64,000 nt of DNA. Source: Symbiodinium natans (Eukaryota > Sar > Dinophyceae > Suessiales > Symbiodiniaceae). The translations under genes were made by a program, and so were the position numbers. Positions 58,336 through 64,000 of the stretch are shown piece after piece. The first letter of the stretch is position 1; every line of letters begins with the position of its first letter. The notes under the pieces are model-generated. The model was given only the letters and a program-made list of their open reading frames with translations. It was not told where the DNA came from and made no database searches. Where the stretch lies: positions 1 through 64,000 of the forward strand of contig CAJNDS010000405.1 in the NCBI GenBank assembly GCA_905221605.1. The letters are read 5' to 3'.

Positions 58336-61300
58336 ATGGGAACGATGGCTCCGGCGGGCCAAGGTGATTGGTTTGTCCACGCCAGATCCCTCAATTCTGG
58401 TGGCTGGTTTGACGAATTTGGCGAGGTCCTTGTTATCTGCAAATCAGGAAGCGCAATTCCGGACCTCGATGATACGGAGCAACTTGATGATCGATCAGGT
58501 CCCAACACAGGAGGGAGTGATGAAGCTGCATCAACATTTGTTGTCAGAAGCGGAGCAGATGGCTACAGGTGGGGATGCTAGAAAGGGAGGAAAAGGGACT
58601 GCTTCTTCCTCCGAGTCTCCGAATCCAAGGCTGAGAGGGCTTACAACACCTACTGCGTCACCGAGCGAAAGGCCGCCCAAGAACCCTCAAGCAAAACCAA
58701 AGGCCTGCAAATTCTTCACCTCAGAGAGTGGATGCATGAAGGGCCAGGAGTGCAAGTTTGGGCATGAGTTCAAGGAGCTGCCGGACAAGAAGGATAGGTG
58801 TTGGAAATGTGGTTCGAAGAAACACAGGGCAGCAGCATGCACAGCGGGGCAATCACCGACCTCTCCAACTGCTAAAGCAGGACCTCCGAAGGATCCATTG
58901 CCGAAGGGACAGCCAGCCTTAAGAGGACAAGCAACTTCTTCCTCATCGGTGCCTCCGTCGCCATGTGAACCGCCAGGGCTGACGGGAGGTGAGACTTCGG
59001 CAACTGCAACCTCAGCGCCAGCTCCAATAGCAGCAGCATCGGCAACCACGACGAGCAGCTCCTCCATTCCAATGACCGCTCAGCCTAAGGCATCCAATCC
59101 TACGTTGCAGTCATTGACGAATCTGGAACCACAAGAGCTGCTGAGGATGCTTCGGCTACAAGAGCAAATCGATGAACTGAGGCGACTGCAAGCGATCTCG
59201 TTGGAGGAGGAGCCGTTGGATGAGTTCAGGAGAACACATTTGATGGCTCTGAAAGAGGCGGAGCCGCTCAAGGAGAGATTTGCTCTCCTGGACAGTGGAG
59301 CAACACATGCGTATCGTGGGGCACAAGAGGGCGAGTTGGACTGGGCCAGGACGGTCAAGGTGAATTTGGCGGGAGGACAAAGCAAAGAGCTCAAGCAGAA
59401 CCCGGGTGGAACGCTACTTGGGGAGGAGGGCTCAGATGCAATATTGCCATTGGGGAAATTGGTACGCTTGCTGAACTGTGAGGTACACTGGAACCCGAGA
59501 AGCCTCGTGATAAAGCATCCAGAGTTTGGAAAGCTGCGAGTACGTGTTCGAAATGACTGCCCGGAGGTGGTGGAGACAGAGGGCTTGAGGATCATCTCCG
59601 AGTTAGAACAGAAGAGGTTGTTGTCGTTCACAGCAGCGATGGATGCGTTTGAGGAGCAGGTGGCAGCAATGGAGGTGGGCCTGGATCAAAGCTGGGAGCG
59701 CTGGATGAATGTGTTCCTGAAAACCGGAAGCAGAGTATCGTGCACAGGCTTGCTGCAAACACTCCCGTTCTTGAATGACATGCCGATGAGCTTGATTGGA
59801 AAAATTGCAGAAGAAGTTCCAGTCACAGACAAGGATGGTTGGAAATTGCTGAAGAAATTCCCATGGAATCGAAGTCGGCGAAAACAACTATGGGCCTCGA
59901 GGCGTTGGGTAGTGCATGTGTATGCTGGAAAAACAAGGCCTCAGGATGACATCAGCAAGCTAGAAGGGCACCATGGAATGGTAGTGATCTCAATCGACTT
60001 GGAGGACAGTAGATCCTTCAACATGGACGAGCAGGGAAGTATCTTCCAGCTGTTGATGTGGGCAGCGCTGTCAGGGCGTTTGGAAGAGATCCTTGGAGGA
60101 CCGCCGTGTCGAACGGCAAGCATCTTGCGACACAAGTTGGATGATGGTCCGAAGCCTTTGAGATCGTTTGAGAACTTCCTGGGAATCGCGGGCTTGTCAG
60201 ACAAGGATCAAGCTAAGGTGGATCTAGACACGAGGCTGATAGTCCGAATGATGGTCTTGTTCACGGTTGCACAAAGGAGCAGGCACTCAAGCTGGATTGC
60301 CAGACCGTCATGGACAAGACCTCCGGGAACTGGGTTTTTGCTTGAACATCCGGCGTCCCCGAGAACCTACTTGAAAGAGAACCATCCCCTCTACCACGTT
60401 GCACCTTCGGTGTGGGACTCGGACTTCATGAAGAAATTCCTCGAGTTTGCAGGTTTGAGCATGTACACCTTCGATCAAGGGTGCCTGGGACATCAAGCGG
60501 TCAAACCGACAACGATAGCCACGAATCTAGCGTTGGAGCACTTGCATGGGAGAAAGGCGACTATGTTTCAACCAAGTCAAGTGGCATCTTCGAAGGACCT
60601 GGCAAGATGGGCACCGAAGTTGGTGGAGGAAATCGCCAAGGCGATAAAGGCCTGGGCTGGAAGGTGGGGAGTTGAAGGAGACGAAGCAATATGCCTGGAT
60701 GAGGAGCATGAGTTACATCGACTCTCCAAGAATGTTCGCGAGGAATGGCAGATTCATCTACAACGAGACCATTATCCTTTCAGGCAAGATTGCCGGGAGT
60801 GCATAAAGTTCTTGGCAAATGGAAGGTCCCACAGAGCTGTGAGCCATCCTTTTCCGTTTGTGCTTCACCTGGACATCTGCGGGCCGATGAGAGTGAAGGG
60901 GAGGTCGATATTCGGGGCAAACCATAAGTACCTCTTGGTGGGCGCTTTCAGATACCCCAACATCGCTCAAACCCCTCCACCAGACCCAGAAGAAGGTGAA
61001 GATCCTGCTTTGGTCGGCCTGTTTGAAGAGAAGGAAGACAAGCGAGTGCAGGAAGATGAGGTAGCAAAGCCTCCAGCGAATCCCGAAGCTCCTGAACAAG
61101 AAGATGCAGCTGACCGAGAACTACAAGAGCTAAGGGAGCCATTTGAGTATGACGTTGCCTACTTCACCAAGCCGTTGAAGTCACGGATAGCTTCTGAGGT
61201 CCTGACCCGAGTTCAGGAGATCTGTGCGGAGGTCAAGTTGATGGGCTTCCCGATCCTAAAAATCCACTCGGACCGGGCGAAGGAGCTTTCATCTACGCCA

Positions 61301-64000
61301 TTTCGGGCCTGGATGTCTTCGCAAGGGATCGTGAGGTCAGCCACAGAAGGAGAGGATCCAGCAGCCAATGGCGTTGCAGAAGCAGCAGTGAAGTTTGTGA
61401 AAGGAAGAACAAGAATCCTGATACAAATGCTGGCGAATCAAATTGGTGAGGAAAAGGCCAAGTCGTTTTGGCCACTGGCAGCACACACGGCGGCGGTTCA
61501 GCAAAGAATGAGGAGGTGTTTGCGACCATGGCCATCCATAGCGGCGTTTGGCTCTAAGGTCCTGATCAAAACCAAGCATTACGGCGTCAGCAAGAGCAAC
61601 GATTTGGCGCCAAAGTGGATTGAGGGCCATTACCTGGGACCATCGCCAGATGTCACCAATGGACATGTGGTCTGGACAAAGAAGGGGAACTTGTGGCAGA
61701 CGACTTCGTTGCGGACGCCAAGGGATCCAGAACCAGAAGCAGAGATGTCTGTTCACGAAGAAAATGTGTTGACTCCGCTACCTCAACCGAGAAGAAGGCT
61801 GACATCGAAGACTACACTGTCTGGCATTTGGGTGGAACCTGAGCTGACAACGATGTGTGGCTTGGAAGGGTCAGAGGAGGAAGCGGAGTTACAGGCATTG
61901 GCAACCGTGGGATCCAAGGAAGGGATTGGTGGAAAGGCCAAAAAGTTGGAAGACATCATGGAAGATGAGAGACTGTGCAAGGAGTACTTCAGCCAGGCGA
62001 GGTTCTCAAGGGAGGATGCAGTGCAGTTGCTGAATGCGATGCCTATCGGAAGTGAGATGGTGAATCAAAGGCGGGGAACCCATGAGTCGTCTTTGGTGAT
62101 TGGGGCATACTCGTTTGGAGGAACTCAAGGAGTCACCGCAACAATGGCAAAGAGACCCTGGCTCGCGAGATACCTCAATGTCTTCATGAAGCTGCAGCTG
62201 CAAACTCACCTGGAATCTGAGGGAAACTGGTCCGCGATGATTCTCCTCAGGGGGAAGGACGTTCCAACCCATAAAGACTACAGGAACCATCCCAATACCT
62301 ACAACCATGTGATTGCCCTTGGAGAAGAAGGAAGGCTGTGGTTGGAAGGTGAAGAAGAAGAAAATCCACATGTCGGAGGTACGGATCAAAAGCCAGAACT
62401 TCGAAGCAATGATCGAGGTGAAGCTGTTCTAGGACGGACGACTTCTATCACTCAGAGGCCTGCGATCTTCAACCCCAGACATCGTCATGCGTTTACGTCT
62501 TCTACCGGAGCTTGGGTGATTTCTTGCTATACGCCGATGGGTTTGAATCGGCTAAAGGACGAAGAAGTTCAACAGCTGCTTTCTTTGGGATTCCCGTTGC
62601 CGTTGACGATGGAGCAGGAGATCAGACCAGATAAGGAGGCAGCAGGTGGGTGGACGGAACGAATTGGAGTACCGCAGGGCTTTGTTGAAATGAAGGTCGA
62701 TTGGAAGCTCACGCATGTGGATGAAAATGATGCTCAACCTCGTGAGTGCGCGCCGAAACTTCAAGCGATGTCTATGCGGGCACTAAAAGAGGACGCCGTG
62801 ATCTGTGAAAAAGAAGACGAACATGTCGAAGACATGGTGCAACGACAGTATCGTGCGGCGGCAATGAGGCTGGAGCTTGAAGCGCAGAAAGAGGCATTTG
62901 GAAAATGGGAGCAAGAGGGCGTGGTTCCGAGTGGCGATTTGTTGAATGGTGTAACCCAGGAGGCAGATAGCTTGGAGGAACGACTGTTGGATGTAGAAAG
63001 GCGATTTCAGCAGAGTTTGAAGCAACTGCAGGCCCTGGCAAACCCACCAAGCGAGGAGGAGCCAAGCGACGTTCCTGGAGGAGTGGAAGCAATCCTGGAA
63101 TCACTGGTGACCCCACTACAAGTCGTGTACACGTTGCCCTTGGACGAGGTTAAGCAGCATCTGTCCAAATGGGTCAAGGCGATTCAGAAGGAGATCAACG
63201 CCTTGGTCGATATGGGAGCGTTGCGAGCTCTCAGTCTGGAAGAGCAACACAGGCTCAAACGTGATGGATTGCTGTGTGTGCTTCCTGCAAAAGGAGTATT
63301 CACGGCTAAGCCACCAGATGAGCCACAGACCCTATACAAACGGAAAGCCAGAGTGGTGATCTGTGGCAACTATCAGGAGAAGCAGGACAAAGAAGACGTA
63401 TACGCGACTGGGTGTGCTAGTGAGTCCTTAAGAACTGTGCTGGCGTGGACGGCATCAAAGGACGAGGATGTTGGCGGCACAGATATCAGAAATGCTTTCT
63501 TGTTGGCACCGATGCCAAAGGAAGAAGTGGTATATGCCATAAGAACTCCAACTGTGGTCAAGGAGGCGTTCGCGTTGATAGGTGTTCTACTACCCGAAGT
63601 GTATGCTGTTGAGCGAGCCCTCTATGGCTTCAGGCGCTCTCCAAAGCTGTGGAACAACTTCCGAAACGAGGAGCTCAGCAAAGCGAAGATCGAGATCGCC
63701 GGAAGGACTGCAGTGTTAAAACAGCTGGTGTCAGATGAGAACATCTGGGCAGTAGTTTGGGAGGACAAGTTGCTGCAATGTCCACATGCTTCCCCAGCAC
63801 AACTGGCGATATCCTTCATCGTGGTCTACGTGGATGATTTGCTGTATCTGGGACGAAAGTACATCATCAAGGGAATCCACAAGTGGGTCGCGGAAAAGTG
63901 GAAGTGCAATGATCTGGAATTTGCCACGGAGTCCTCCCCGATTCGATTCTTGGGACTGGAGATTTACCGATCTGCAAAGGGAATTCGAATCACACAAGAG
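58310..64000 (+). CDS. pol: Copia-like gag-pol continuation: zinc fingers, protease, integrase, RT (3' end outside window)
   Basis: Open for 1897 codons from 58310 to the window end, in the +1 frame relative to gag and overlapping it by 26 nt. Positions are counted from 58310. Residue 133 starts a CCCH finger (C-x8-C-x5-C-x3-H) and residue 164 a CCHC zinc knuckle (CWKCGSKKHRAAAC). The protease motif LLDSGA has its Asp at 328. Integrase has a CREC pair before LDICGP (Asp 855), HSDRAKE (Asp 988) and Glu 1024, giving the D,D(35)E spacing. RT starts near residue 1620, with TDIRNAFLLAP, ALYGFRRSPKLW and YVDD at 1840-1843. All catalytic residues seen are intact. The frame has no ATG of its own at the start, so it needs a frameshift, or the break is a mutation or sequence error. 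Confidence 0.95.

Larger units (their letters stand above)
56455..64000 (+). mobile_element. Copia-like (Ty1/copia) LTR retrotransposon, truncated by window end
   Basis: Gene order is gag, zinc fingers, protease, integrase, reverse transcriptase. Integrase preceding RT is the copia order. The coding part runs off the window inside RT, so RNase H and the 3' LTR are outside. It is the only large plus-strand coding region and contains no TTTAGGG tracts. One frame break separates the two open frames. Confidence 0.95.

Noticed and set aside
60412-60927. Small plus-strand frames (60412-60675 and 60745-60927) as separate genes
   Set aside because: They are out-of-frame shadows of the continuous pol frame.

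Overview
This looks like nuclear DNA of a dinoflagellate, probably a Symbiodiniaceae or Suessiales relative. That is inferred from (i) plant-type telomere-like TTTAGGG/CCCTAAA tracts scattered in both orientations through the first 56 kb; (ii) minus-strand genes cut into exons of about 30-100 nt, with GC and GA splice donors far commoner than GT and nearly every acceptor AG; (iii) a ubiquitin-like plus ankyrin-repeat protein of a type I associate with dinoflagellates; and (iv) a copia-like element with a CCCH finger and a zinc knuckle. No tRNA, rRNA, CRISPR array or bacterial-type operon was seen.

Layout. All reconstructed cellular genes are on the minus strand. 190-3809: 3' part of a Cys-rich gene (E). 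About 5-10.9 kb: degenerate telomere-like repeats, inverted-repeat elements and a few coding-like islands. 10967-12406: 3' end of a coiled-coil gene (D). 13-17 kb: microsatellite and telomere-like repeats. 17214-34663: gene A. Inside its largest gap lies a complete ankyrin gene (28289-32120). 34.7-36.5 kb: a G/C-rich composite repeat block. 38053-47944: gene C module, a collinear paralogue of gene A. 49054-56020: sushi/CCP-like repeats and Thr/Ser-rich mucin-like exons, probably the 5' part of gene C. 56455-64000: a copia-like retrotransposon on the plus strand, cut by the window end and free of telomere-like repeats.

The main result is that the introns appear to be made of mobile material. 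Ten exons of the ankyrin gene join into one 355-codon frame. Seven of its nine introns are flanked by 4-8 nt direct repeats that overlap the splice sites, and the introns consist of short inverted-repeat elements and/or CCCTAAA tracts. One 60-nt intron (29110-29169) is almost only telomeric repeat. The same inverted-repeat families recur across the window, several with a telomeric tract inside the hairpin. Paralogues A and C share exon lengths and phases, but at least one intron is present in C and absent in A. I read this as an introner (intron-generating element) system entangled with interstitial telomeric repeats.

All exon joins were made by hand from reading frame, phase, AG acceptors and paralogue comparison. 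No RNA evidence or database search was available.
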